Shown here in pieces: positions 19,660-28,692 of a stretch of DNA of 47,009 nt. The DNA lies in NCBI RefSeq assembly GCF_001702265.1, contig NZ_MAUE01000035.1:1-47009 (forward strand). The letters run 5' to 3'. This DNA is from Pseudomonas aylmerensis (GTDB lineage: Bacteria > Pseudomonadota > Gammaproteobacteria > Pseudomonadales > Pseudomonadaceae). The notes under the pieces are model-generated. The model was not told where the DNA came from and did no database searches. It worked only from the letters and a program-made list of their open reading frames with translations. Position numbers and translations under genes: made by a program. How positions within the stretch are numbered: the first letter of the stretch is position 1; each line of letters starts with the position of its first letter.

Positions 19660-19683
19660 CCACTGATCGCTTGAGAGCCCTCC

Positions 19684-20130
19684 ATGACCTGGCAACCCCA
19701 CATCACCGTCGCCACCCTCGTAGAAGACAACGGCCGCTTCCTGATGGTCGAGGAACTCAAGGGCGGGCGCGCCGTGCTCAACCAGCCTGCCGGCCACCTC
19801 GACCCACACGAAACCCTGACCGAAGCCGCCGTGCGCGAAACCCTCGAGGAAACCGGCTGGGACGTGGAAGCCACCGGCATCGTCGGCATCTACCTGTACA
19901 CCGCCCCCAGCAACGGCGTGACCTATCAGCGGGTATGTTTTATCGCCAAGGCGCTGAAACACCATCCCGACTATCAACTCGACGAAGGCATCCTGCGCGC
20001 CCGCTGGATGACCCGCGATGAACTGATGGCCGTGCGCAATGACTGGCGCAGCGAGCTGATCATCCGCTGTATCGATGATTATTTGGCCGGCCAGTGCCAC
20101 AGCCTCGAACTGATCCGCCCTTCTCTTTAG
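19684..20130 (+). CDS. Nudix hydrolase (NudJ-like)
   Basis: A 148-residue Nudix hydrolase. The Nudix box is complete: Gly37, Glu43, then REtlEEtG with Arg51, Glu52, Glu55 and Glu56, which bind the catalytic metal. The N-terminal MTWQPHITVATLVEDNGRFL and the position just upstream of mnmA match the NudJ-type phosphatase of other gammaproteobacteria. In E. coli that enzyme acts on nucleotide and thiamin (hydroxymethylpyrimidine) pyrophosphates. The substrate here is not shown by the sequence. The gene is probably the first of a Nudix-mnmA-hflD cluster, although mnmA has its own promoter candidate. Confidence 0.9.
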   Translation: MTWQPHITVATLVEDNGRFLMVEELKGGRAVLNQPAGHLDPHETLTEAAVRETLEETGWDVEATGIVGIYLYTAPSNGVTYQRVCFIAKALKHHPDYQLDEGILRARWMTRDELMAVRNDWRSELIIRCIDDYLAGQCHSLELIRPSL

Positions 20131-20147
20131 CCTTGCGGGCCCAGGCC

Positions 20148-20156
20148 TGCTAGAAT
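20148..20156 (+). promoter_or_regulatory. Extended -10 promoter candidate for mnmA
   Basis: TGCTAGAAT fits the TGnTAnnAT extended -10 form and lies about 34 bases upstream of the mnmA ATG, just after the Nudix stop. No good -35 is visible, as is common for extended -10 promoters. Confidence 0.5.
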
Positions 20157-20189
20157 CGCGTCCTTTTTCAAGACACCCGTTGAAATCCT

Positions 20190-21314
20190 ATGCGTGATCC
20201 AGCCCCTTCTGACACACAAAAGAAGCGCGTCATCGTCGGTATGTCCGGCGGCGTGGATTCTTCCGTTTCCGCCGTTCTGCTCATGGAGCAGGGTTATGAG
20301 GTGGAAGGCCTGTTCATGAAGAACTGGGAAGAAGACGATGGAACGGAATATTGCACCGCCATGGACGACCTGGCGGATGCCCAGGCCGTCTGCGACAAGA
20401 TTGGCATCAAGCTGCACACCGCCAACTTCGCCGCCGAGTACTGGGACAATGTGTTCGAGCACTTCCTGGCCGAATACAAGGCCGGCCGCACGCCGAACCC
20501 GGACATCCTGTGCAACCGCGAGATCAAGTTCAAGGCGTTCCTCGACTACGCCATGATGCTCGGCGCCGACCTGATCGCCACCGGCCACTATGTGCGCCGC
20601 CGCGACGTTGATGACCGCACCGAACTGCTCAAGGGCCTGGACCCGAACAAGGACCAGAGCTATTTCCTGCACGCCGTCGGCGGCGAACAGATCGCCAAGA
20701 CCCTGTTCCCGGTGGGCGAGCTGGAAAAACCCGAAGTCCGCAAGATTGCCGAGAAACACGGCCTGGCCACTGCCAAGAAGAAGGACTCCACTGGTATCTG
20801 CTTTATCGGCGAGCGCCGCTTCAGCGACTTCCTCAAGCAGTACCTGCCCGCGCAACCCGGCGAGATCAAGACCACCGAAGGCGAAGTGATCGGCCGCCAC
20901 CATGGCCTGATGTACCACACCATCGGCCAGCGCCAGGGCCTGGGCATCGGCGGTTTGAAAGACGCCGGCGAAGAGCCGTGGTACGTGCTGGTCAAGGACC
21001 TCGAGCACAACGTGCTGATCGTCGGCCAGGGCAATGAGCACCCGTTGCTGTTCTCCGGCGCGCTGCTGGCGTCGGAGATCTACTGGGTCAACCCGATCGA
21101 CCTGAGCACCCCGCGCCGCCTGACCGCCAAAGTGCGCTATCGCCAGAGTGACCAGCCCTGCACCCTGGAAAAAACCGCCAGCGGCTACCGTGCCACCTTC
21201 GATGACCCGCAACGCGCGGTCACGCCAGGCCAGTCCGTGGTGTTCTATGACGGCGAGATTTGCCTCGGCGGCGGCGTGATTGAAGTCGCCGAGCCCTGGA
21301 GCAACCCGGCATGA
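20190..21314 (+). CDS. mnmA: tRNA-specific 2-thiouridylase MnmA
   Basis: A 374-residue enzyme that thiolates U34 of tRNA-Lys, -Glu and -Gln using sulfur relayed by the Tus system. The PP-loop ATPase motif SGGVDSS (19-25) binds ATP. The catalytic cysteines are C108 (ILCNREIKF) and C204 (STGICFIGERRF). The N-terminus MRDPAPSDTQKKRVIVG is slightly extended relative to E. coli but normal for pseudomonads. The stop overlaps the hflD start by ATGA, indicating translational coupling. Confidence 0.98.
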   Translation: MRDPAPSDTQKKRVIVGMSGGVDSSVSAVLLMEQGYEVEGLFMKNWEEDDGTEYCTAMDDLADAQAVCDKIGIKLHTANFAAEYWDNVFEHFLAEYKAGRTPNPDILCNREIKFKAFLDYAMMLGADLIATGHYVRRRDVDDRTELLKGLDPNKDQSYFLHAVGGEQIAKTLFPVGELEKPEVRKIAEKHGLATAKKKDSTGICFIGERRFSDFLKQYLPAQPGEIKTTEGEVIGRHHGLMYHTIGQRQGLGIGGLKDAGEEPWYVLVKDLEHNVLIVGQGNEHPLLFSGALLASEIYWVNPIDLSTPRRLTAKVRYRQSDQPCTLEKTASGYRATFDDPQRAVTPGQSVVFYDGEICLGGGVIEVAEPWSNPA

Positions 21315-21934
21315 GCCCGACCCAGGAGCAATTGACCGCCCTCGGCGGGGTATTCCTTGCCGCGGTGCTGGTCGACAAGATCGCCAAGACTGGCCAGGTC
21401 ACCGAGGCAGGCCTGACCTGCATGCTCGGCAGCCTGCTGATCCGTGATCCCAAGGACACGCTGGAAGTGTATGGCGGCGACGACCTGGCGCTGCGCGAAG
21501 GTTACCGCGCGCTGATCGGCGCCCTGGAACGCGACCCGAGCACCTTGCAGCGCGAGCCGCTGCGCTACGCCCTGTCGATGCTCGGCCTGGAGCGCCAACT
21601 GGCCAAGCGTGAAGACATGCTGGAAGTCATCGGCAAACGCCTGCCGCAGATCCAGTCCCAGGTAGAGCACTTCGGCCCGGCCCACGAGAACGTGATTGCC
21701 GCCTGCGGTGCGCTGTACCAGGACACCTTGAGCACCTTGCGCCAACGGATTCAGGTGCACGGCGACATGCGCAACCTGCAGCAACCGAACAACGCCTCGA
21801 AAATCCGCGCCCTGCTCCTGGCCGGTATTCGTTCGGCACGGTTGTGGCGCCAGTTGGGCGGTCATCGTTGGCAGCTGGTGATCAGCCGACGCAAATTGCT
21901 CAAAGAGCTTTACCCGTTGATGCGCAACGAATAA
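21311..21934 (+). CDS. hflD: High-frequency lysogenization protein HflD homolog
   Basis: A 207-residue helical, membrane-associated protein. It begins MSPTQEQLTALGGVFLAAVLVDKIAKTG, and the KIRALLLAGIRSARLWRQLGG segment is typical of HflD. In E. coli HflD lies between mnmA and purB, as here, and was found because it destabilises phage lambda CII. Its normal cell role is unclear. The four-base ATGA overlap with mnmA and the terminator after the stop place it as the last gene of that unit. Confidence 0.95.
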   Translation: MSPTQEQLTALGGVFLAAVLVDKIAKTGQVTEAGLTCMLGSLLIRDPKDTLEVYGGDDLALREGYRALIGALERDPSTLQREPLRYALSMLGLERQLAKREDMLEVIGKRLPQIQSQVEHFGPAHENVIAACGALYQDTLSTLRQRIQVHGDMRNLQQPNNASKIRALLLAGIRSARLWRQLGGHRWQLVISRRKLLKELYPLMRNE

Positions 21935-21975
21935 GTCGCAACAGCCACGTTTTTTTATAGCCTCACGCGTAATAC

Positions 21976-22009
21976 GCCGGTCAGTTGGCAACGGACCGGC
22001 GGATTTTTT
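21976..22009 (+). terminator. Terminator after hflD
   Basis: GCCGGTC (21976-21982) and GACCGGC (21994-22000) form a stem, followed by GGATTTTTTC. It separates the mnmA-hflD unit from purB. Confidence 0.8.
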
Positions 22010-22059
22010 CATGTATGATACGCGCCCCATTTCGTTGCCCGACTGTCCGAGAACACCCC

Positions 22060-23430
22060 ATGCAGCTTTCTTCGCTCACTGCGGTTTCCCCTGTTGACGG
22101 CCGCTACGCCGGCAAAACCCAGGCCCTGCGCCCTATTTTCAGCGAATACGGCCTGATCCGTGCTCGTGTATTGGTTGAAGTGCGCTGGCTCCAGCGCCTG
22201 GCCGCTCACCCCGCCATCAGCGAAGTGCCGGCGTTCTCCGCCGAAGCCAACGCTGTGCTCGACACCCTGGCGGAAAACTTCTCCCTGGAGCACGCCGAGC
22301 GTGTGAAAGAGATCGAGCGCACCACCAACCACGACGTCAAGGCCATCGAATACTTGCTCAAGGAGCAAGCGGCCAAGCTGCCGGAATTGGCCCAGATCAG
22401 CGAGTTCATCCACTTTGCCTGCACCAGCGAGGACATCAACAACCTGTCCCACGCCCTGATGCTGCGCGAAGGCCGTGATGACGTGATGCTGCCGCTGATG
22501 CGCCAGACCGCCAACGCCATCCGCGAACTGGCCATCCGTTTCGCCGACGTGCCAATGCTGTCGCGCACCCACGGCCAGCCGGCGTCGCCAACCACCCTGG
22601 GTAAAGAACTGGCCAACGTGGTGTACCGCCTGGAGCGCCAGATCGCTCAAGTGGCTGCCGTCCCGCTGCTGGGCAAGATCAACGGCGCTGTCGGCAACTA
22701 CAACGCCCACCTGTCGGCCTACCCCGAGATCGACTGGGAAGCCAACGCCCGCGCCTTCATCGAAGACGAACTGGGCCTGGGCTTCAACCCGTACACCACG
22801 CAGATCGAACCGCACGACTACATCGCCGAGCTGTTCGACGCCATTGCGCGCTTCAACACCATCCTGATCGACTTCGATCGCGATATCTGGGGCTACATCT
22901 CCCTGGGCTACTTCAAGCAACGCACCATTGCCGGTGAAATCGGTTCGTCGACCATGCCGCACAAGGTCAACCCGATCGACTTCGAAAACTCCGAAGGCAA
23001 CCTCGGCATCGCCAACGCGCTGTTCCAGCACCTGGCCAGCAAGTTGCCGATCTCCCGCTGGCAGCGCGACCTGACCGACTCCACCGTACTGCGTAACCTC
23101 GGCGTGGGCTTTGCCCACAGCGTGATCGCGTACGAAGCCAGCCTCAAGGGCATCAGCAAGCTTGAGCTCAACGAGCAGAAGATCGCCGCCGACCTGGACG
23201 CGTGCTGGGAAGTATTGGCCGAGCCGATCCAGACCGTGATGCGTCGCTATAACATCGAAAACCCCTACGAGAAGCTGAAAGAATTGACGCGCGGCAAGGG
23301 CATCAGCCCCGAGGCGTTGCAGACTTTCATCGATGGCCTGGACATGCCAGCCGCGGCCAAGGCCGAGCTGAAACTGCTGACCCCGGCCAACTACATCGGT
23401 AACGCTGTAGAGCAAGCCAAGCGCATCTGA
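22060..23430 (+). CDS. purB: Adenylosuccinate lyase
   Basis: A 456-residue fumarase/aspartase-superfamily enzyme. It splits SAICAR to AICAR and adenylosuccinate to AMP, so it acts twice in purine synthesis. The superfamily signature GSSTMPHKVNPIDFENSEGN sits near residues 294-313, with the catalytic Ser in its flexible loop. THGQPASPTT (near 168) carries the conserved His. ATG 22060 gives MQLSSLTAVSPVDGRYAG, the standard N-terminus. The frame is open upstream but only across intergenic sequence. A terminator follows the stop. Confidence 0.98.
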   Translation: MQLSSLTAVSPVDGRYAGKTQALRPIFSEYGLIRARVLVEVRWLQRLAAHPAISEVPAFSAEANAVLDTLAENFSLEHAERVKEIERTTNHDVKAIEYLLKEQAAKLPELAQISEFIHFACTSEDINNLSHALMLREGRDDVMLPLMRQTANAIRELAIRFADVPMLSRTHGQPASPTTLGKELANVVYRLERQIAQVAAVPLLGKINGAVGNYNAHLSAYPEIDWEANARAFIEDELGLGFNPYTTQIEPHDYIAELFDAIARFNTILIDFDRDIWGYISLGYFKQRTIAGEIGSSTMPHKVNPIDFENSEGNLGIANALFQHLASKLPISRWQRDLTDSTVLRNLGVGFAHSVIAYEASLKGISKLELNEQKIAADLDACWEVLAEPIQTVMRRYNIENPYEKLKELTRGKGISPEALQTFIDGLDMPAAAKAELKLLTPANYIGNAVEQAKRI

Positions 23431-23450
23431 TCCACGCACGACCCTTTGAG

Positions 23451-23477
23451 ACGCCCGGCCGCGCCGGGCGTTTTTAT
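23451..23477 (+). terminator. Terminator of purB
   Basis: ACGCCCGGC and GCCGGGCGT flank a CGC loop and are followed by a T-rich run. It starts about 20 bases after the purB stop. Confidence 0.92.
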
Positions 23478-23514
23478 TCCAGTCTGAAAAGTGCTTTTTT
23501 TCAATAGGTTACAC

Positions 23515-24681
23515 ATGAATCCTGATATCCCTCTTCAACTTCTGGGCGGCATCACGGCACGGGAATTCCTGCGCGACTACTGGCAGAAAAAACCACTGCT
23601 GATCCGCCAGGCCATCCCTGACTTCGAAAGCCCGATCGACGCCGACGAACTCGCAGGCCTCGCGCTGGAAGAAGAAGTCGAATCGCGCCTGGTGATCGAG
23701 CACGGCGAGCGCCCGTGGGAACTGCGTCGCGGCCCGTTCGCCGAAGACGCTTTCAGCACCCTGCCCGAGCGCGAGTGGACCCTGCTGGTACAGGCCGTCG
23801 ACCAGTTCGTGCCGGAAGTCGCCGAATTGCTCGAACACTTCCGCTTCCTGCCCAGCTGGCGCATCGACGACGTGATGATCAGCTTCGCCGCACCGGGCGG
23901 CAGTGTCGGTCCGCACTTCGACAATTACGATGTGTTCCTGCTGCAGGCCCAGGGCAAGCGCAACTGGAAGATCGGCCAGATGTGCAACGCCGAAAGCCCG
24001 CTGCTGCAACACGCCGACCTGCGCATCCTCGCCGAATTCGAAGAGAGCGCCGAATGGGTCCTGGAACCGGGCGACATGCTCTACCTGCCGCCGCGCCTGG
24101 CGCATTTCGGCATTGCCGAAGATGACTGCATGACCTACTCGGTCGGCTTCCGCGCGCCGAGCGCAGCTGAAGTGCTGACCCACTTCACCGACTTCCTCAG
24201 CCAGTACCTGACCGACGAAGAGCGCTACACCGACGCCGATGCCCAGCCCGTCAGCGACCCGCATCAGATCCAGAGCGATGCACTCGACCGCCTCAAGAGC
24301 CTGCTGGCCGAGCACATGAGCGACGAGCGCATGCTGCTGACCTGGTTCGGCCAGTTCATGACCGAACCGCGCTACCCGGAACTGGTAGCCGGCGAAGAGC
24401 TGGGCGAAGACGACTTCGTCACCAGCCTGCAAGACGGCGCGATCCTGGTGCGCAACCCGAGCGCGCGCCTGGCCTGGTCCGAAGTCGACGACGACGTGCT
24501 GCTGTTCGCCAGCGGCCAGAGCCGTTACCTGCCGGGCAAATTGCGTGAGCTGCTGAAGCTGGTGTGCTCTGCCGATGCGCTGCACAGCGAGAACCTTGGC
24601 GAATGGCTGGCCGACGAAGATGGCCGCGACCTGCTGTGCGAGCTGGTCAAGCAAGGAAGCCTGGGGTTTGCCGATGAATAA
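23515..24681 (+). CDS. roxA: JmjC/cupin ribosomal protein hydroxylase (RoxA/YcfD family)
   Basis: A 388-residue Fe(II)/2-oxoglutarate oxygenase. YcfD, the E. coli homolog, hydroxylates an arginine of ribosomal protein L16. The iron triad is His134-x-Asp136 (GPHFDNYD) and His197 (RLAHFGIA). The N-terminal YWQKKPLLIRQA and the all-alpha dimerisation plus winged-helix C-terminal region fit the family length. ATG 23515 is chosen over an upstream in-frame ATG because it gives the conserved N-terminus; the ribosome site (AGGTT) is weak. Its last eight bases overlap the downstream acetyltransferase gene, so the two are co-translated. Confidence 0.93.
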   Translation: MNPDIPLQLLGGITAREFLRDYWQKKPLLIRQAIPDFESPIDADELAGLALEEEVESRLVIEHGERPWELRRGPFAEDAFSTLPEREWTLLVQAVDQFVPEVAELLEHFRFLPSWRIDDVMISFAAPGGSVGPHFDNYDVFLLQAQGKRNWKIGQMCNAESPLLQHADLRILAEFEESAEWVLEPGDMLYLPPRLAHFGIAEDDCMTYSVGFRAPSAAEVLTHFTDFLSQYLTDEERYTDADAQPVSDPHQIQSDALDRLKSLLAEHMSDERMLLTWFGQFMTEPRYPELVAGEELGEDDFVTSLQDGAILVRNPSARLAWSEVDDDVLLFASGQSRYLPGKLRELLKLVCSADALHSENLGEWLADEDGRDLLCELVKQGSLGFADE

Positions 24682-25096
24682 GATTCACGTAAGTGTCGCG
24701 GACTGGCAAAAGGATATCGCCGAGATTCGGCGCATTCGTGAAGCGGTCTTTGTCGCTGAACAATCGGTCCCACCTGAGCTGGAGTGGGATGCGGACGACG
24801 CAGACGCAGTGCATTTCCTAGCCTTCGAAGGCGACTTTCCGATCGGTACTGCGCGCCTGCTGCCCAGTGGCGAGATCGGCCGCGTGTCGGTACTCAAGGA
24901 CTGGCGCGGCCTGAAGGTCGGCGACAAGCTGATGGAAGCGGTGATTGGCGCGGCCGAGCAACGCGGCCAGACCCGGCAATTTCTCAGCGCACAGGTATAT
25001 GCGGCGCCATTCTACGAGCGCCTGGGTTTCAAGATCGTCAGTGACGAGTTCCTTGAAGTCGGGATTCCGCATGTGGATATGGTGCGCGGGGACTGA
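24674..25096 (+). CDS. GNAT family N-acetyltransferase
   Basis: A 140-residue GNAT protein. The acetyl-CoA-binding region is visible as IGRVSVLKDWRGLKVGDKLM, with the R-x-x-x-V-G pattern, and the C-terminal YAAPFYERLGFKIVSDEFLEVGIPHVDM is typical of ElaA/YjcF-like members. The substrate cannot be read from the sequence. The start lies inside the last codons of the RoxA-type gene (overlap of eight bases), so the pair is an operon. The partner suggests, but does not prove, a link to protein or ribosome modification. Confidence 0.9.
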   Translation: MNKIHVSVADWQKDIAEIRRIREAVFVAEQSVPPELEWDADDADAVHFLAFEGDFPIGTARLLPSGEIGRVSVLKDWRGLKVGDKLMEAVIGAAEQRGQTRQFLSAQVYAAPFYERLGFKIVSDEFLEVGIPHVDMVRGD

Positions 25097-25113
25097 TCCA
25101 ATACCGCGCCGCT

Positions 25114-25200
25114 GCTATCGCCGGCAAGCCAGCTCCCACATTTGACCGAGTACATACTTTGAAATGCGGTCAAGTATGGGAGGGGCTTGCCCCCGAAAGC
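25114..25200. repeat. Single REP doublet with inside-out arm order
   Basis: CTATCGCCGGCAAGCCAGCT...CCCACA and TATGGGAGGGGCTTGCC...CCCGAAAGC form an inverted pair around a spacer with GACCG / CGGTC. Unlike the two arrays, the TGTGGGAG ends face inward and the GCGATAG ends face outward. It therefore represents the opposite doublet configuration and a different REP subgroup (GGGGG-type right arm). Confidence 0.85.
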
Positions 25201-25218
25201 TAATTCAGCAACACCAAC

Positions 25219-25245
25219 AATGCCCTGGCTTGCCAGGGCATTTTG
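25219..25245 (+). terminator. Terminator after the RoxA-GNAT pair
   Basis: ATGCCCTGG and CCAGGGCAT pair across a CTTG loop and are followed by TTTT. It lies behind the REP doublet and upstream of the secretin-like gene. Confidence 0.8.
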
Positions 25246-25325
25246 CCGTCTACGATTCAACTTGCGCCCTGCCAGGCCGACAAACTGGCACTATCACGCC
25301 TAAATGACTCGCAGAGATAACGGAC

Positions 25326-26063
25326 ATGTCCCTACGCACCCTGCTCACCGCCCTCCTCCTGGCTGCCAGCTGTTCGGCCATGGCCGACACCGAAGTCGTC
25401 AACCTCAGCAACCGTACCAGCGCCGACCTGCTGCCGGTGGCACAGAATTTCATCGGCAAGGACGGCACCGTCAGCGCCTACGGCAACCAGCTTATCGTTA
25501 ACGCCGACCCCGGCAAGATCCAGGACCTGCGCGCTCTGCTCGCGCAGCTGGACACGCCGGCCAAGCGCCTGCTGATCACGGTCGACAGCAATGAAAACAA
25601 CCAGCAGAACAGCGGTGACAGCCAGACCCGCATCATCAGCTACGGCACTGCCAGCCGCGACGGTGGCATCCAGCAGATCCAGGCGAGCGAGGGTGTGCCC
25701 GCGCTGATCCAGGTCGGCCAGAGCGTCCCCCTGACCACCACCCAGCCGGATGCCTACGGCCGCCCGCAAAACCAGACCCAGTACCGCAATGTCACCCAGG
25801 GTTTCTATGTCACCGCCAGCGTTACCGGCGAGACCGTGCACCTGGCGATCAGTACCAACCGTGACCGCATGAGCCAGGAACGTCCCGATGTAGTGAACGT
25901 GCAAAGCACCGACACAACCATCAGCGGTCGCCTTGGCGAATGGATTCCACTGGCCGGCATCAATCGCGAGACCCAGGCCGACAAATCCTCTACAACCCGC
26001 AGCTACTCTACTCAAGGCCGCGATGACCTGACTCTGCGGGTCAAGGTCGATACCCTGAACTGA
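25326..26063 (+). CDS. Exported secretin-domain-like protein of unknown function
   Basis: A 245-residue protein with a clear Sec signal peptide (MSLRTLLTALLLAASCSAMA, cleaved before Asp21). Residues about 22-95 resemble the N-terminal ring (NolW-type) domain of secretins: SADLLPVAQNFIGKDGTVSAYGNQLIVNADPGKIQDLRALLAQLD. The remainder has GQSVPLTTTQ, a FYVTASVTGETVHLAIS strand pair and a C-terminal LTLRVKVDTLN. This looks like part of a secretin barrel lip but is far too short for a pore. It is not next to any type II or III secretion genes. Either a periplasmic relic of a secretin or a stand-alone domain protein fits. ATG 25326 fits the signal peptide. Confidence 0.8.
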   Translation: MSLRTLLTALLLAASCSAMADTEVVNLSNRTSADLLPVAQNFIGKDGTVSAYGNQLIVNADPGKIQDLRALLAQLDTPAKRLLITVDSNENNQQNSGDSQTRIISYGTASRDGGIQQIQASEGVPALIQVGQSVPLTTTQPDAYGRPQNQTQYRNVTQGFYVTASVTGETVHLAISTNRDRMSQERPDVVNVQSTDTTISGRLGEWIPLAGINRETQADKSSTTRSYSTQGRDDLTLRVKVDTLN

Positions 26064-26103
26064 AGCACCAAAAACTGACTGATGAGTCGCATTAGACTAA
26101 AGA

Positions 26104-26129
26104 TGTAGTGCTTGAAAAAAAGCACTACA
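26104..26129. promoter_or_regulatory. Perfect 10-bp palindrome upstream of the aceA promoter (RccR-type operator candidate)
   Basis: TGTAGTGCTT and AAGCACTACA are perfect inverted arms around GAAAAA. The outer hexamers TGTAGT and ACTACA resemble the palindrome type I recall for RccR, the KDPG-responsive RpiR-family regulator of aceA and related genes in P. fluorescens. The palindrome ends seven bases before the -35 candidate. It could instead be a transcript hairpin, but no T-run follows. Confidence 0.55.
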
Positions 26130-26135
26130 AAACAT

Positions 26136-26164
26136 TTGACGATCCAAAAAAGCATGGGCATGAT
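26136..26164 (+). promoter_or_regulatory. Candidate sigma-70 promoter for aceA
   Basis: TTGACG (26136-26141) and CATGAT (26159-26164) are spaced by 17 bases, matching the consensus at five and four positions. The start of transcription would be near 26171. Confidence 0.45.
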
Positions 26165-26554
26165 GGCCTCGCTCCCGCTAATCAGGGGCCCTGGCAAGGG
26201 CCTTCGGATCGCCGCTCTAAGCTACCCACCTGAGCCGATTCGTGTCTGTACCGCCCACAAGGTGTGTTTGACGAGGTTGCGACTGGAACGAAGTTGTCCC
26301 GAGGGACGGAAGCTAACCAGGTAACCCGGCAACACGCTGTTGGATCGTACAAAGGCCCACGACGCCCGAAGACCGTTCGCAGTTCGCCCTTACCTGCTCA
26401 ACTCTCCCTTGAGCCCCATCGTTCATCCCGTCGCCTTCTCCGTCGAACCTGTCTTGAGCGCCTACGCTCCTGATCAGCGAGCAGCCCTGCCCACGCAATG
26501 AATGCATGGCTGGCAAACGGATACTTCAAACAAGACGCGACGAGGTTTTTCCCC

Positions 26555-27880
<1,326 letters not shown>

Positions 27881-27942
27881 GCACCGCGTACACGGCCACT
27901 GCGGCCCCAAGGAAGACCTAACCGCAGTGCCGCACAACAATC

Positions 27943-27973
27943 ACGCCCCGACTGGTTCGGGGCGTTTTTTTTA
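27943..27973 (+). terminator. Terminator of aceA
   Basis: ACGCCCCGA and TCGGGGCGT pair around a CTGGT-type loop and are followed by a run of eight T residues. It lies about 60 bases after the aceA stop. Confidence 0.93.
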
Positions 27974-28011
27974 TTTAAAGAACACCAAAATCCAAGGTGG
28001 AACTGGCTACA

Positions 28012-28692
28012 GGGAGTTGGGGATGAGGCCTAGGTCCCGGGGCGTATGGCGATCGAATGTGGGAGCTGGCTTGCCTGCGAAAGCGGTGGATCAGTCGCCG
28101 AATGCATTAACTGACACACCGCATTCGCGAGCAAGCCCGCTCCCACAAGGGATTGGGGGTGAGGCCTAGGTCCCCGGGCGCATGGAGATCCAATGTGGGA
28201 GCTGGCTTGCCTGCGAAAGCAGTGGGTCAGTCGCCGAATGCATCAACTGACGGATCACCTTCGCGGGCAAGCCCGCTCCCACAGGGGATTGGGGGTGAGG
28301 CCTAGACCCCCAGGTGTATGGAAATCCAATGTGGGAGCTGGCTTGCCTGCGAAAGCGCTGGGTCAGTCACCGAATGCACCAACTGACGGATCGCCTTCGC
28401 GGGCAAGCCCGCTCCCACAAGGGATTGGGGGTGAGGCCTAGGTCCCCGGGTGCATGGAGATCAAATGTGGGAGCTGGCTTGCCTGCGAAAGCGCTGGGTC
28501 AGTCGCCGAATGCACCAACTGACGGATCGCCATCGCGGGCAAGCCCGCTCCCACAGGGGATTGGGGATAAGGCCTAGGTCCCCGGGTGTATGGAGATCGA
28601 GTGTGGGAGCTGGCTTGCCTGCGAAAGCGCTGGGTCAGTCGCCGAATGCATCAACTGACGGATCGCCTTCGCGGGCAAGCCCGGCTCCCACA
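28012..28692. repeat. REPIN array 2: five tandem copies at exactly 136 bp, inverted relative to array 1
   Basis: Five 90-bp doublets begin at 28058, 28194, 28330, 28466 and 28602, a constant 136-bp period. Each reads TGTGGGAGCTGGCTTGC...GCGAAAGC, a spacer with GTCAG/CTGAC-type arms, then CGCGGGCAAGCCCGCTCCCACA. The 46-bp linkers (ATTGGGG, GAGGCCTAG, CCCCGGG, ATGGAGATC) are the reverse complement of those in array 1, with small differences. The same polarised unit is therefore present twice in the window in opposite orientation. A fifth linker precedes the first doublet. Confidence 0.95.

Larger units (their letters stand above)
26064..26554 (+). promoter_or_regulatory. aceA control region and long 5' leader
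   Basis: A 491-bp gene-free stretch upstream of aceA. After the palindrome at 26104 and the promoter candidate at 26136, about 380 bases of leader remain. It contains several potential stems: GTCC-CGAG-GGAC near 26297-26308, and GTTGC pairing with GCAAC around it. The stretch 26400-26470 is C- and T-rich. No T-run terminator is visible, so a leader is more likely than a separate sRNA, though an sRNA processed from it is possible. Confidence 0.55.

Noticed and set aside
26264..26473. A 69-codon open frame upstream of aceA
   Set aside because: No ribosome site, basic and serine-rich low-complexity product, and it lies in a probable structured leader.
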